The notes under the pieces were generated by a model. It ran no database searches, was not told the origin of the DNA, and was given only the letters and a program-made list of their open reading frames with translations. Made by a program: the position numbers and the translations under genes. Below are positions 9,696-18,259 of a stretch of DNA of 46,131 bases, in pieces. Source of the DNA: Acidobacteriota bacterium (GTDB taxonomy: Bacteria; Acidobacteriota; UBA6911); the NCBI GenBank assembly GCA_016929335.1, contig JAFGIY010000157.1, forward strand, positions 1 to 46,131, in the 5' to 3' direction. Position 1 is the first letter of the stretch. The number at the start of each line of letters is the position of its first letter.

Positions 9696-9734
9696 GCCAC
9701 TAATTGCACGAAATAAATTCGTGCAATTAGCGGC
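9696..9734. repeat. Stem-loop of the ACGAATTGC repeat family (gap 9635-9977)
   Basis: The perfect 13-bp arms CTAATTGCACGAA and TTCGTGCAATTAG surround a 5-nt loop and are flanked by GGCC on both sides. The core GCACGAA/TTCGTGC is shared with repeats at 18260, 22576, 23022, 24849 and 32294. The rest of this 343-nt divergent gap, which must contain the promoters of typA and the hdr-met operon, shows no other clear feature. Confidence 0.85.
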
Positions 9735-9977
9735 CGGAACAGGCCTGCGCCAGTCATGAAATACCTTGCCAATCTCTCTCTTTCCAAGTAAAAATTATTA
9801 TGGTATGAATAACAGTTTTTCGTTGTTCAGCTGGTGGGTGGTGGAGCTTTTGGAATATCTAGTTTGAGTGTCGCAAAAAGACGGGATTGGTAAGGAATAT
9901 CAAGCTTTCCGCCCCAACCAATACCATCTGCGAACTATCCCAGAAAAATCCTCCCGGCCAAGAATTGGAGTGAAGGA

Positions 9978-10532
9978 ATGGACCTAAAAGGGCAGGCAAT
10001 TAATAAAGATATGTCCCTGCAATCTGAGATTTTTCAGATGAGCGGAGAAAAAATCCAGAACTGTTATCAATGCCAGAAGTGCTCGGCAGGATGCCCTCTA
10101 AACTTCGCCATGGATATCCTGCCCAATCAGGTTTTCCGCCATATCCAGTATGGCCATCGGGATAAAGTTCTGACATCAAAGACGATATGGCTATGCGCTT
10201 CCTGCCACACCTGCAGCACGCGGTGTCCAAACAGCATTGACATTGCAAAGGTTATGGACACTTTGAGAGAGATCTCCACCCGGTCCGGCCTGGCTGCCGG
10301 AGAAAAAAATATCTCCTTGTTCCATAAGTTCTTCCTCGGTCTTATAAAGATTACGGGCCGGACATGGGAGCCGGTATTTGCAATATATAAGATGAAAGCC
10401 GGAGGTTTGGGAGGGATGATTGGATTCGGGCTCAAGCAATTCTTTAAAGGGAAAATACCGATCTTCCCGACCTTTAAGGGCGGGAAAGAACTTAAAAGGC
10501 TCTTCGAGCCGGGGAAAGGAGCGGCGAGATGA
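9978..10532 (+). CDS. hdrC: Heterodisulfide reductase-like subunit C (HdrC)
   Basis: The product is 184 residues. Two cubane [4Fe-4S] motifs are visible: CYQCQKCSAGCP (Cys29, 32, 35, 39) and CASCHTCSTRCP (Cys73, 76, 79, 83). HdrC relays electrons between the HdrA flavoprotein and the HdrB catalytic subunit. The hydrophobic/basic C-terminus (about 110-184) is longer than the minimal domain. The start ATG 9978 has GGAG 7 nt upstream. The stop codon overlaps the hdrB start (ATGA), so the two are translationally coupled. As first gene of hdrCBA-mvhD-metVF it is most likely part of a methylene-tetrahydrofolate reductase complex rather than a CoM-S-S-CoB reductase. Confidence 0.92.
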   Translation: MDLKGQAINKDMSLQSEIFQMSGEKIQNCYQCQKCSAGCPLNFAMDILPNQVFRHIQYGHRDKVLTSKTIWLCASCHTCSTRCPNSIDIAKVMDTLREISTRSGLAAGEKNISLFHKFFLGLIKITGRTWEPVFAIYKMKAGGLGGMIGFGLKQFFKGKIPIFPTFKGGKELKRLFEPGKGAAR

Positions 10533-11380
10533 AAGAGCTTTCCTATTTCCCCGGATGTTCTCTTGAGGGTACCTCCAAAGAGTTTGACGAATCCGTTCGA
10601 GGCGTTCTGGGTCTCCTCGACATAAAAGTCCATGAATTGGAGGACTGGACCTGCTGCGGAGCAACTTCGGCTCACTGCATAGACGAAAAACTCGCCGTCG
10701 AACTTCCTGCCCGGAACCTTGCGATTGCCGAAAGAAGCGACCGCGATCTGCTGGTTCCCTGCGCAAGCTGCTATAGCCGCTTCAAGGCCGCTGAATATGA
10801 AGTCAAAGAGCACGGGAAAAAGGTCAGTTTCCCATATAAAGGGACGGTGCCGATTCGGTTTGCTCTGGATTATCTGAGCGCAGCGGCAATTCTGGAAGAG
10901 GTGAAGAAAAGGATAGTTAAATCCCTCTCCGGGCTCAAGGCTGTCTGTTATTACGGATGCCTCCCCGTCCGCCCCCCAAAGCTTACGGGGATAAAGGATT
11001 ATGAAAATCCCATGCATATGGACCGCTTGATTAAGCTATTGGGCGTAGAACCGATTCAGTGGTCCTATAAGACAGACTGCTGCGGCGCCAGCCTGATGGT
11101 TACGCGCCCCGATATCTTCAAGCAATTGGTCGGCAAGATTCTCACCAAAGCGAAAGAAACCGGAGCAGACTGTGTGGTTGCCGGCTGCTCCATGTGCCAG
11201 ATGAATCTGGACACCTGCCAGGATGATCTGGAAAAGGATCTCGGCAAAAAGTTCAATCTCCCCATTCTGTACTACACGGAACTGATGGGATTGGCTATGG
11301 GACATAAGGACGCCGGGAAGTGGTTTAAGCGGCATTTCACGGATCCCGTTCCAATGCTGAGCGCTAAAGGATTGATGTGA
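10529..11380 (+). CDS. hdrB: Heterodisulfide reductase-like subunit B (HdrB)
   Basis: This 283-residue protein has two CCG domains. The first has PGCS (Cys10), WTCCGA and CASC. The second has YGCLP, DCCGA and CSMC. In methanogen HdrB these cysteines bind two non-cubane [4Fe-4S] clusters that reduce the disulfide. In bacteria with MetVF the natural electron acceptor is not settled. It overlaps hdrC by 4 nt. A long stem-loop repeat fills the gap before hdrA. All expected cysteine motifs are present. Confidence 0.92.
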   Translation: MKELSYFPGCSLEGTSKEFDESVRGVLGLLDIKVHELEDWTCCGATSAHCIDEKLAVELPARNLAIAERSDRDLLVPCASCYSRFKAAEYEVKEHGKKVSFPYKGTVPIRFALDYLSAAAILEEVKKRIVKSLSGLKAVCYYGCLPVRPPKLTGIKDYENPMHMDRLIKLLGVEPIQWSYKTDCCGASLMVTRPDIFKQLVGKILTKAKETGADCVVAGCSMCQMNLDTCQDDLEKDLGKKFNLPILYYTELMGLAMGHKDAGKWFKRHFTDPVPMLSAKGLM

Positions 11381-11383
11381 TTT

Positions 11384-11460
11384 GGGTTTCCCGTTTCGCG
11401 TTTCCCGTTTCCCGTTAAAAGACTTTCTTGAACGGGAAACGGGAAACGGGAAACCGGGAA
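11384..11460. repeat. Stem-loop built from GTTTCCC/GGGAAAC heptamers (copy 1)
   Basis: The left arm is four tandem GTTTCCC-type heptamers and the right arm is the complementary AACGGGA units, with a loop of about 14 nt (AAAAGACTTTCTTG). It fills the hdrB-hdrA gap and ends about 3 nt before the hdrA ribosome binding site GGAGG (11463-11467). Confidence 0.95.
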
Positions 11461-11472
11461 CGGAGGAATAGT

Positions 11473-14400
11473 ATGGCTGAAAAGGTTGGCGCCGTAATGG
11501 TTGTTGGCGGCGGAATCGCCGGAATCCAATCATCGCTGGATCTGGCGGAATCCGGCTATTACGTCTATATGGTGGAAACTTCACCCGCTATCGGCGGAGT
11601 GATGGCACAGCTTGACAAGACCTTCCCTACCAATGATTGCGCCATGTGCATCGTATCGCCGAAATTGGTGGAAGCGGGCTGCAATCTGAACATCAATGTC
11701 TTGACCGCCACAGACGTGGAAGGCATTTCGGGCGAGCCGGGCAACTTTACGGTTCGCATCCGCAAACGCGCCCGTTTTGTAGACCTTGCCAAATGTACAG
11801 GCTGCGGAGACTGCGCCAGGGTTTGTCCCATTACACGGCCTGACGAGTTCAATGCTCAGCTCAATACCCGCAAAGCCATCTACAAGAGATATCCTCAGGC
11901 AATTCCGAACGCTTTCGCCATCGAGAAGCGCGGCGAAGCGCCCTGCCGCAACGCCTGCCCGATTGAGCAGCGCGCGATGGGTTATGTGGCCCTGATTCGC
12001 GAAAGGCGCTATGCAGAAGCCTATCGCACCATTAAGGAAGACAATCCCTTCCCTTCCGTTTGCGGCCGCGTGTGCAACCATCGATGTGAGGAAGCCTGCA
12101 CCCGCGGAGAAAACGGGGGACATGAAGCCGTCAACATCATGCATTTGAAACGCTTCGTGACCGACTGGGCGTTCGCGCATCCGGAAGAGGTTCAGAAAGC
12201 GTATGCTGCCGGCGTCCAGATCAAGCCGGACACCAGCGGACTCGGCAAAAAGGTAGCCATCATCGGTTCAGGCCCTGCCGGCATGACGGCGGCGGGCGAT
12301 CTGATCAACAAGAATTATGAGGTAACGGTATTTGAAGCGTTGCCGGCAGCCGGCGGCATGATGCGGGTTGGAATACCGGAATACCGCATGCCCTACGATC
12401 TGGTCCAGCGCGAAATCGACGAGATCGTCGCCAGGGGAGTCCAGTTAAAGCTGAACACCCGTGTCGATGACGTGAACGCCCTCCTGGGCGAATACAACGC
12501 CGTATTTGTTGCGACCGGCGCCCATGTCGGTCTCAAGACTCAAATCCCGGGCAACGACCTGAAGGACGTGCAGGTTGCCACCGACTTCCTCCGCGAAGTC
12601 AGCCTCAGCGATCCGGCGAAGCGGCCGGATTTCGTGAAGGGCAAGCGCGTGCTTGTTCTCGGCGGCGGCAACGTTGCCGTGGACGCGGCGATGTCGGCGA
12701 TGCGCCTGGGCGCCGGCTGGGTCGGAATGACCTGCCTAGAAGGCGAAGGCAAGATGCTGGCGCACGACTGGGAAATCCGCGATTCCCGAGAAGAAGGTAT
12801 CGACGTGATGCCGGGCCGTAACTTCCTGGAGATCACCAACGAGAATGGGAAAGTCACCGGCGTCCGCACGGTCGAAGTGGATTTCCGAGGTTTCGTTGAC
12901 GGGAAGATTGATATGGACGTCAAGCAGGGGACCGAAACCGTCGTTCCCTGCGACATCGTCATCTACGCCATCAGCCAGAGACCGGATCTTGCTCTTCTGA
13001 AAGATAAGGTGGAAACTGCCCGCGGCCGCGTTGTGGTAGACAAGAACTCGCTGGCAACCAACGTTCCAGGTATCTTTGCCGGCGGCGATGCCGTTACCGG
13101 CACAACGTTTGTGGTTGACGCCATTGATGCGGGACACAAAGCCGCGCGCGGCATCCACGCTTTTCTACAGGCGGAACCGGCGCAAGCCTGGCCGCCCGTG
13201 GTAGACATCATCGAGAGACTCGCCGAAGCGACTCTCACCCAGGAAGAAAAAGAAAAGCTGATCGAGGAAAAATCTCAGGCGAAACGCTTCGAACCTCCCA
13301 AGCGCGCTGCGGCCGAGCGCAAACGCGATTTCAACGAAGTGGAAGCGGCGCTCAGCGAAGAAGATGTGATCGAAGCCGCCAAGCGCTGCCTGGAATGCGG
13401 CATCTGCTCGGAATGCAACCAGTGCGCCTATGTCTGCCTCGCCGGCGCAATCAACCATAACGACCGCGACGAAGTTGTTGACCTGAAAGTCGGCGCAGTA
13501 CTGCTCACTCCGGGCTTCAAGACCGTCGATGGCAATGTCCGGCCTGAGCTGGGATACGGACAGTACGCGAACGTCGTAACCAGCCTGGAATTCGAACGCA
13601 TCCTCAGCGCCAGCGGTCCGTTTGCGGGCACGGTTCAGCGAATCTCCGACGGCAAGCATCCGAAAAAGATCGCCTTCATCCAGTGCGTGGGCAGCCGCGA
13701 TACTTCATGCGGCAATGATTACTGCTCCTCCGTCTGCTGCATGTACGCCACCAAGGAAGCCGTCATCGCCCGCGAGCATGACAACAATATCCAGCCCACG
13801 ATCTTCTACATGGACATCCGGGCTTTCGGCAAGAACTTCGAAAGCTACTATGAGCGCGCAAAGAACGAATCCGGCGTGCGCTATGTCAAATGCGCCGTAT
13901 CGAGAGTTCGCGAAGACTTCAACACCAAGAACCTGATCATCACCTACATTGATGAGGCCGGGAAGGTCGTCGAAGAGGAATTCGAAATGGTCATCCTCTC
14001 CGTTGGTCTGGAGCCGGCCAAGCACACGGTTGCCATGGCCAAGCGGCTCGGTGTTGAAGTAGACAAGTACGGATTCGCAAAAACAGCAAGCTTCGATCCC
14101 CATAAGACATCCAAAGACGGAGTTTATGTCTGCGGCGTCTACCAGGGTCCGAAGGATATCCCCGAAACCGTGGCGCAAGCCAGCGGAGCGGCCGCCGATG
14201 CCATGGCGCCTCTCGCCACGGCGCGCGGCACGATGACCCTGAAAAAGGAATATCCGCCCGAGATTGATGTGACGGATCAGGACGCCCGCATCGGCGTGTT
14301 TGTCTGCAATTGCGGCATCAACATCGGCGGCGTCGTCAATGTCCCGAAGGTAAGAGACTACGCGAGGACGCTCAAGAACGTCGTTCACGTCGAAGACAAC

Positions 14401-15975
14401 CTCTACACCTGCTCTCAGGACACCCAGGCCAAGATCCGCGAAGCGATCAAAGAGCACAATCTCAACAGAGTGATTGTGGCCTCCTGCTCTCCCAGAACGC
14501 ACGAAGCGCTGTTCCGCGAAACGGTGCGGCAGGCCGGCCTCAACAAGTACCTGTTTGAAATGGCCAACATCCGCGACCAGTGTTCCTGGGTACACATGAA
14601 GCAGAAGAAGGAAGCAACCGAAAAGGCGGAAGATCTGGTGCGGATGGCCGTCGCCAATGCGCGCATGATCCAGCCGCTTGAGGAACACATGATATCCGTC
14701 GTCCAGAAGGCGATCGTCATCGGAGGCGGTATTGCCGGCATGACATCCGCCTTAAAAATCGCCGATCAGGGATACGAAGTCTACCTGCTGGAGAAAGAAG
14801 ACAAGCTGGGCGGCAATTTGTGGAACCTCCACTACACCCTTGACGGACTGGATGTCCAGGCCCTGCTCCAAAGCACCATCGAGCGGGTAAAGAATCACCC
14901 GATGATCCATGTCCTGTACAACGCCAGCATCGTAGATTCAGGCGGATCAAGGGGCAACTTCACGACGGGTGTAAAGTCCGGACCGAATGGCGAATATCAA
15001 CAGATCCGCCACGGCGCCGTCGTTGTGGCTACCGGCGCGCAGGAAGCCAAGCCGACCGAATTCCTTTACGGAGAAGATCCGCGCATCGTCACCCAGCTCG
15101 AGCTGGAAAACAAGATTGTCGGCAAATCGGCCGACGTCGCCAGGGCGAAAAAGGTCGTGATGATTCAGTGCGTGGGCTCCAGGAACGCCGAACGCCCGAA
15201 TTGCAGCCGGACCTGCTGCGCCACGGCCGTCAAGAACGCGCTGAAGCTGAAGGAACTGAATCCGGAAACGGAAATTACGGTTCTCTACAGGGATGTCCGG
15301 ACCTACGGATTGGCAGAACCCTATTACGCCAAAGCGCGTGAAATGGGCGTTCTTTTTGTCCGCTATGAGCCGGAAGAAAAGCCCGAGGTGAAGAAGAACG
15401 GGCAGGGGCTTACGGTATCTTTCACGGATAAGATCATCCGGGAACGCATTGAAATAGCGCCGGATCTCGTTGTTCTGTCAGCGTCCACCCATGCGCGGAA
15501 TAACGACGAAATCGCCGACGTACTGAAGGTTCAGCGAACACTGGACGGCTTCTTCCTGGAAGCGCACATGAAGCTGCGGCCGGTCGATCTGGCCACGGAC
15601 GGCATGTATCTGGCCGGCGGCGCCCACGGTCCTAAGCTGATCACCGAAACGATCACTCAGGCAAGCGCCGCGGCCGCGCGCGCCTGCACCATCCTTTCGA
15701 AAGAAAAAATGATGGTGGGTGGAATCGTAGCGGTTGTGGACGGAGAACGCTGCGCTGCATGTCTGACCTGCGTCCGCGTATGCCCCTACGATGTGCCGGT
15801 TATCAATATTAAAGGCGAAGCCGAAATCGATCCGGCTAAGTGCCACGGCTGCGGCAGCTGCTCTGCGGAGTGCCCGGCTATGGCCATCGAGCTGATGCAC
15901 TTCAGAGAGCCGCAGCTCTGGGCAAAATCCGGCGCGTTGACAGCGGAACCAGCCCCGACAAATGCAGTGATGTGA
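11473..15975 (+). CDS. hdrA: Composite HdrA with inserted NfnB/GltD-like NAD(P)H:flavin oxidoreductase
   Basis: The product is 1500 residues, starting at ATG 11473 behind GGAGG (the frame itself opens at 11428 inside the repeat). Residues 1-130 are the HdrA FAD start (VVGGGIAGIQSS) with a ferredoxin motif at Cys108-118 (CTGCGDCARVCP). Residues about 150-630 are a GltD/NfnB-like module: cluster cysteines 158-162 and 197-209, GSGPAGM near 262 and GGGNVAVDAAM near 395. A Cys-rich motif CLECGICSECNQC begins at 639. The remainder of the first HdrA follows to about 930. A second HdrA then begins: CNC at 945-947, a second FAD site GGGIAGM near 1081, and C-terminal ferredoxins at 1427-1437 and 1457-1467. 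This fits a bifurcating flavoprotein able to exchange electrons with NAD(P)H, ferredoxin and HdrBC/MvhD. Confidence 0.93.
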   Translation: MAEKVGAVMVVGGGIAGIQSSLDLAESGYYVYMVETSPAIGGVMAQLDKTFPTNDCAMCIVSPKLVEAGCNLNINVLTATDVEGISGEPGNFTVRIRKRARFVDLAKCTGCGDCARVCPITRPDEFNAQLNTRKAIYKRYPQAIPNAFAIEKRGEAPCRNACPIEQRAMGYVALIRERRYAEAYRTIKEDNPFPSVCGRVCNHRCEEACTRGENGGHEAVNIMHLKRFVTDWAFAHPEEVQKAYAAGVQIKPDTSGLGKKVAIIGSGPAGMTAAGDLINKNYEVTVFEALPAAGGMMRVGIPEYRMPYDLVQREIDEIVARGVQLKLNTRVDDVNALLGEYNAVFVATGAHVGLKTQIPGNDLKDVQVATDFLREVSLSDPAKRPDFVKGKRVLVLGGGNVAVDAAMSAMRLGAGWVGMTCLEGEGKMLAHDWEIRDSREEGIDVMPGRNFLEITNENGKVTGVRTVEVDFRGFVDGKIDMDVKQGTETVVPCDIVIYAISQRPDLALLKDKVETARGRVVVDKNSLATNVPGIFAGGDAVTGTTFVVDAIDAGHKAARGIHAFLQAEPAQAWPPVVDIIERLAEATLTQEEKEKLIEEKSQAKRFEPPKRAAAERKRDFNEVEAALSEEDVIEAAKRCLECGICSECNQCAYVCLAGAINHNDRDEVVDLKVGAVLLTPGFKTVDGNVRPELGYGQYANVVTSLEFERILSASGPFAGTVQRISDGKHPKKIAFIQCVGSRDTSCGNDYCSSVCCMYATKEAVIAREHDNNIQPTIFYMDIRAFGKNFESYYERAKNESGVRYVKCAVSRVREDFNTKNLIITYIDEAGKVVEEEFEMVILSVGLEPAKHTVAMAKRLGVEVDKYGFAKTASFDPHKTSKDGVYVCGVYQGPKDIPETVAQASGAAADAMAPLATARGTMTLKKEYPPEIDVTDQDARIGVFVCNCGINIGGVVNVPKVRDYARTLKNVVHVEDNLYTCSQDTQAKIREAIKEHNLNRVIVASCSPRTHEALFRETVRQAGLNKYLFEMANIRDQCSWVHMKQKKEATEKAEDLVRMAVANARMIQPLEEHMISVVQKAIVIGGGIAGMTSALKIADQGYEVYLLEKEDKLGGNLWNLHYTLDGLDVQALLQSTIERVKNHPMIHVLYNASIVDSGGSRGNFTTGVKSGPNGEYQQIRHGAVVVATGAQEAKPTEFLYGEDPRIVTQLELENKIVGKSADVARAKKVVMIQCVGSRNAERPNCSRTCCATAVKNALKLKELNPETEITVLYRDVRTYGLAEPYYAKAREMGVLFVRYEPEEKPEVKKNGQGLTVSFTDKIIRERIEIAPDLVVLSASTHARNNDEIADVLKVQRTLDGFFLEAHMKLRPVDLATDGMYLAGGAHGPKLITETITQASAAAARACTILSKEKMMVGGIVAVVDGERCAACLTCVRVCPYDVPVINIKGEAEIDPAKCHGCGSCSAECPAMAIELMHFREPQLWAKSGALTAEPAPTNAVM

Positions 15976-15991
15976 TATGAAGGAGATTGAA

Positions 15992-16462
15992 ATGGAAGCA
16001 ACCCAGCAATCGGCGATGGAGAGCACAAAACCAGCCGAATTTGAGCCGGAGATTATAGCGTTCTGCTGCGAGTTCTGAGCGTACAGCGCTGCGGACCTGG
16101 CAGGTTCGATGAGGCTTAATTACCCGGCGTTCATTAAAATCATTAAGGTGCCCTGCACGGGAAGAGTGGATGTGCTTACTCTTCTAAAGGTTTTTGAAGC
16201 CGGGGTGGACGGAGCTTATGTAGCAGGCTGAATGGACGGAGAATGCCATTTCCTGGAAGGAAATCTTCGTGCCCGTCGGCGAGTTAATTATGTCAAAACG
16301 CTCCTGAAGGAAGTAGGAATTGAGCCGGAGCGTGTGGAAATGTACAACTTAAGTGCAGCGGCGGGACAGCGGTTTGCCGCTATCGCCAATGAAATGGCGG
16401 AAAAGATCCGCGCTCTGGGGCCAAGCCCCATCAAAAAGGCAAGGGACGCATTCAAAGCATAA
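15992..16462 (+). CDS. mvhD: MvhD/FrhD-like [2Fe-2S] electron-transfer subunit with two selenocysteines
   Basis: The 156-residue reading frame is interrupted only by TGA at 16076-16078 (codon 29) and 16229-16231 (codon 80). Reading both as Sec gives AFCCEF-U-AYSAADLAGSM and AYVAG-U-MDGECHFLEGN. Family members have Cys at these positions (CCxxCSYxGADxAG and GCHxGDCHY), so both TGAs replace cluster-associated cysteines. No other stop occurs, and the sequence on both sides is well conserved. Each TGA is followed by a hairpin with a GGN loop 21-24 nt downstream. AAGGAG at 15980-15985 precedes the ATG. MvhD passes electrons between HdrA and a partner oxidoreductase. Standard gene calling would split it and report only 16232-16462. 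Confidence 0.9.
16092..16108 (+). promoter_or_regulatory. SECIS-like hairpin 1 in mvhD
   Basis: The arms CGGACCT and AGGTTCG (one G-U pair) close a three-base loop GGC. The loop begins 21 nt after the first TGA, within the window used by bacterial SECIS elements, and has a G in the apical loop as SelB requires. Confidence 0.7.
16248..16264 (+). promoter_or_regulatory. SECIS-like hairpin 2 in mvhD
   Basis: The perfect 7-bp arms ATTTCCT and AGGAAAT close a three-base loop GGA. The loop begins 24 nt after the second TGA. It has the same stem length and GGN loop as hairpin 1 but an unrelated stem sequence, which suggests the structure is conserved for decoding. Confidence 0.75.
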
Positions 16463-16466
16463 TATG

Positions 16467-16544
16467 GCGTTTCCCGTTTCGGGTTTCCCGTTTCCCGTTG
16501 GAAGAAATTTTTAACGGGGAACCGGAAACGGGAAACGGGAACGC
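16467..16544. repeat. Stem-loop built from GTTTCCC/GGGAAAC heptamers (copy 2)
   Basis: The left arm has four GTTTCCC-type units starting GCGTTTCCC. The right arm has four complementary AACGGGA-type units ending GGGAACGC. The loop is A/T-rich. It occupies the mvhD-metV gap and ends 3 nt before the metV ribosome binding site AGGAGG. Confidence 0.95.
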
Positions 16545-16558
16545 ATTAGGAGGTAGTG

Positions 16559-17233
16559 ATGATAGTTGGGAACAGGAAACCGCTGGATGAAATCCTGCAA
16601 ATGGTAAAGCCCTATAAGAAGATTTTGCTTCTGGGCTGCAGAGAATGCATTACCGTGTGCGCGGCAGGAGGCGAACGGGAAGTCAGCGTTCTGGCTTCAG
16701 AATTGAAGATGTCCCGGATGAAAGACGGCCAGGATATCGAAATCAAGGAATTCACCCTGGAGCGCCAGTGTGATTTTGAATACATCGATCAGATCAAGCC
16801 GTTTGTCGACGAATACGAAGCCATCGTTTCGATGGCGTGCGGCGCGGGGATCCAGTACACATCCGAGAGATTCCCCAAAAAGATTGTGCTCCCCGCCATC
16901 AACACCACCTTCCTCGGCGTCGCACTGGAGTACGGTGTGTGGAGCGAACGCTGCCAGGGCTGCGGAGATTGCATCCTGCATCTGACCGGCGGCATATGTC
17001 CCGTCGCACGATGCGCCAAGAGCCTGTTCAACGGCCCCTGCGGCGGATCTTCGAACGGCAAGTGCGAAGTGAATAAGGAAGCCGATTGCGCCTGGCAGTT
17101 GATTGTGGACCGATTGAAAAGCCTCGGCCAGCTCGATAAGTACGAAGAAGTCATTCTGGAAAAGGATTGGTCGACCTCGCGAGACGGCGGCCCCCGCAAA
17201 AGAATTCGCGAAGACCTGAGAATGCAGAAATAA
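16559..17233 (+). CDS. metV: Methylene-tetrahydrofolate reductase partner protein MetV
   Basis: The product is 224 residues. Cysteine motifs include LGCRECITVC (near 25-32), CQGCGDC and GICPVARCAKSLFNGPCGG, matching the zinc/iron-sulfur MetV (MTHFR C-terminal-like) family. In acetogens MetV binds MetF and connects it to a redox module. ATG 16559 is preferred to the overlapping GTG at 16556 because AGGAGG (16548-16553) has better spacing. It lies between the mvhD and metF genes, with a stem-loop repeat on each side. Confidence 0.9.
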   Translation: MIVGNRKPLDEILQMVKPYKKILLLGCRECITVCAAGGEREVSVLASELKMSRMKDGQDIEIKEFTLERQCDFEYIDQIKPFVDEYEAIVSMACGAGIQYTSERFPKKIVLPAINTTFLGVALEYGVWSERCQGCGDCILHLTGGICPVARCAKSLFNGPCGGSSNGKCEVNKEADCAWQLIVDRLKSLGQLDKYEEVILEKDWSTSRDGGPRKRIREDLRMQK

Positions 17234-17240
17234 AAGCATT

Positions 17241-17311
17241 TACGATTGACGATTTACGATTGACGATTTATTCGCGGGTTTTTAAATCGTCAATCGTAAA
17301 TCGTCAATCTT
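17241..17311. repeat. Stem-loop built from CGATTTA/CGATTGA heptamers
   Basis: The 30-nt left arm alternates ACGATTG and ACGATTT units. The right arm (17282-17311) is its near-perfect reverse complement and the loop is about 11 nt. The architecture matches the GTTTCCC stem-loops but the unit is unrelated. It occupies the metV-metF gap, ending 12 nt before the metF ribosome binding site. Confidence 0.93.
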
Positions 17312-17335
17312 AAATTAAAAAATGGAGGATTGACG

Positions 17336-18253
17336 GTGAAGACGAAATCGAACATTGAGCGTCTCTTGGAAGCAGGGAAATTTGTAGTGACATCGGAATG
17401 CGGCCCGCCGAGAGGGGCGGATCCTGAAGTCATCCGGAAAAAGGGGGAGTTGCTCAAAGGCGTGGTGGATGCCGTAAACGTCACCGACAATCAGACCTCC
17501 ATCGTGAGGATGAGCTCCCTTGCCTCCTGCCTTATTCTGAAAGAAATGGGTTTCGATCCCATCTGGCAGGTGGTTTGCCGCGACCGCAACCGGATCGCCA
17601 TTCAGAGCGACATCCTCGGCGCCGCAGCCTTGGGAATCAACAACATCCTATGCCTCTCGGGCGACCACCAGAGCTTCGGCGACCATCCGAAGGCAAAGAA
17701 CGTTTATGACATTGACTCCATTCAACTGATCCATACGGTTAAAACTCTTCGCGACGACGGCAAGTTCCTAAGCGGAGAAGAGCTGAAGGGAAAACCGAAC
17801 CTGTTTATCGGCGCCGCAGAGAATCCTTTTGGCGATCCGTTTGAGATCCGCGCCATGAGGCTGGGGAAGAAGGTGAAGGTCGGGTGTGACTTCATTCAGA
17901 CGCAGGGCATTTACAACCTCGAGAAGTTCGGCAAATGGATGGAGATGGTGCGGGATCGCGGTTTACATGAAAAATGCGCCATCCTCGCCGGCGTGATTCC
18001 GCTGAAGTCTGCGGGCATGGCAAATCACATGAAAAAGAATGTGCCCGGCATGGACGTACCGGACACTCTGATTGAACGTCTGAAAGGCGTTCCCAAAGAA
18101 AAGCAGGCGGAAGAGGGAATCAAAATCTGCGTGGAAATGATCCAGCAGCTGAAAGAAATCAAGGGTGTGCGCGGTGTGCATATCATGGCGATCGAATGGG
18201 AACAGAAGGTTGCCGAGATCGCGAAGGCTGCGGGATTGCTCCCCAGACCATAA
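17336..18253 (+). CDS. metF: Methylene-tetrahydrofolate reductase MetF
   Basis: This 305-residue protein is a TIM-barrel MTHFR. It has the N-terminal VVTSECGPPRGAD (catalytic Glu region), VNVTDNQTSIVRMSS, NILCLSGDH (FAD/folate site), and CDFIQTQGIYNLEKF near the C-terminal half. It reduces methylene-THF to methyl-THF in the methyl branch of the Wood-Ljungdahl pathway. GTG 17336 is taken as start because GGAGG lies 7 nt upstream; a TTG two codons earlier would overlap the ribosome binding site. It is the last gene of the hdrCBA-mvhD-metVF unit, followed by a terminator-like stem-loop. Confidence 0.93.
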   Translation: MKTKSNIERLLEAGKFVVTSECGPPRGADPEVIRKKGELLKGVVDAVNVTDNQTSIVRMSSLASCLILKEMGFDPIWQVVCRDRNRIAIQSDILGAAALGINNILCLSGDHQSFGDHPKAKNVYDIDSIQLIHTVKTLRDDGKFLSGEELKGKPNLFIGAAENPFGDPFEIRAMRLGKKVKVGCDFIQTQGIYNLEKFGKWMEMVRDRGLHEKCAILAGVIPLKSAGMANHMKKNVPGMDVPDTLIERLKGVPKEKQAEEGIKICVEMIQQLKEIKGVRGVHIMAIEWEQKVAEIAKAAGLLPRP

Positions 18254-18259
18254 CCGGAA

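Noticed and set aside
13705..14688. 327-residue minus-strand open frame inside hdrA
   Set aside because: It has no recognisable protein features and hdrA motifs cover the same DNA.
16076..16231. mvhD read as a pseudogene with two nonsense mutations
   Set aside because: Both stops are TGA and fall exactly on conserved cysteine positions. Each is followed by a SECIS-like hairpin, and the rest of the frame is intact in an otherwise complete operon.
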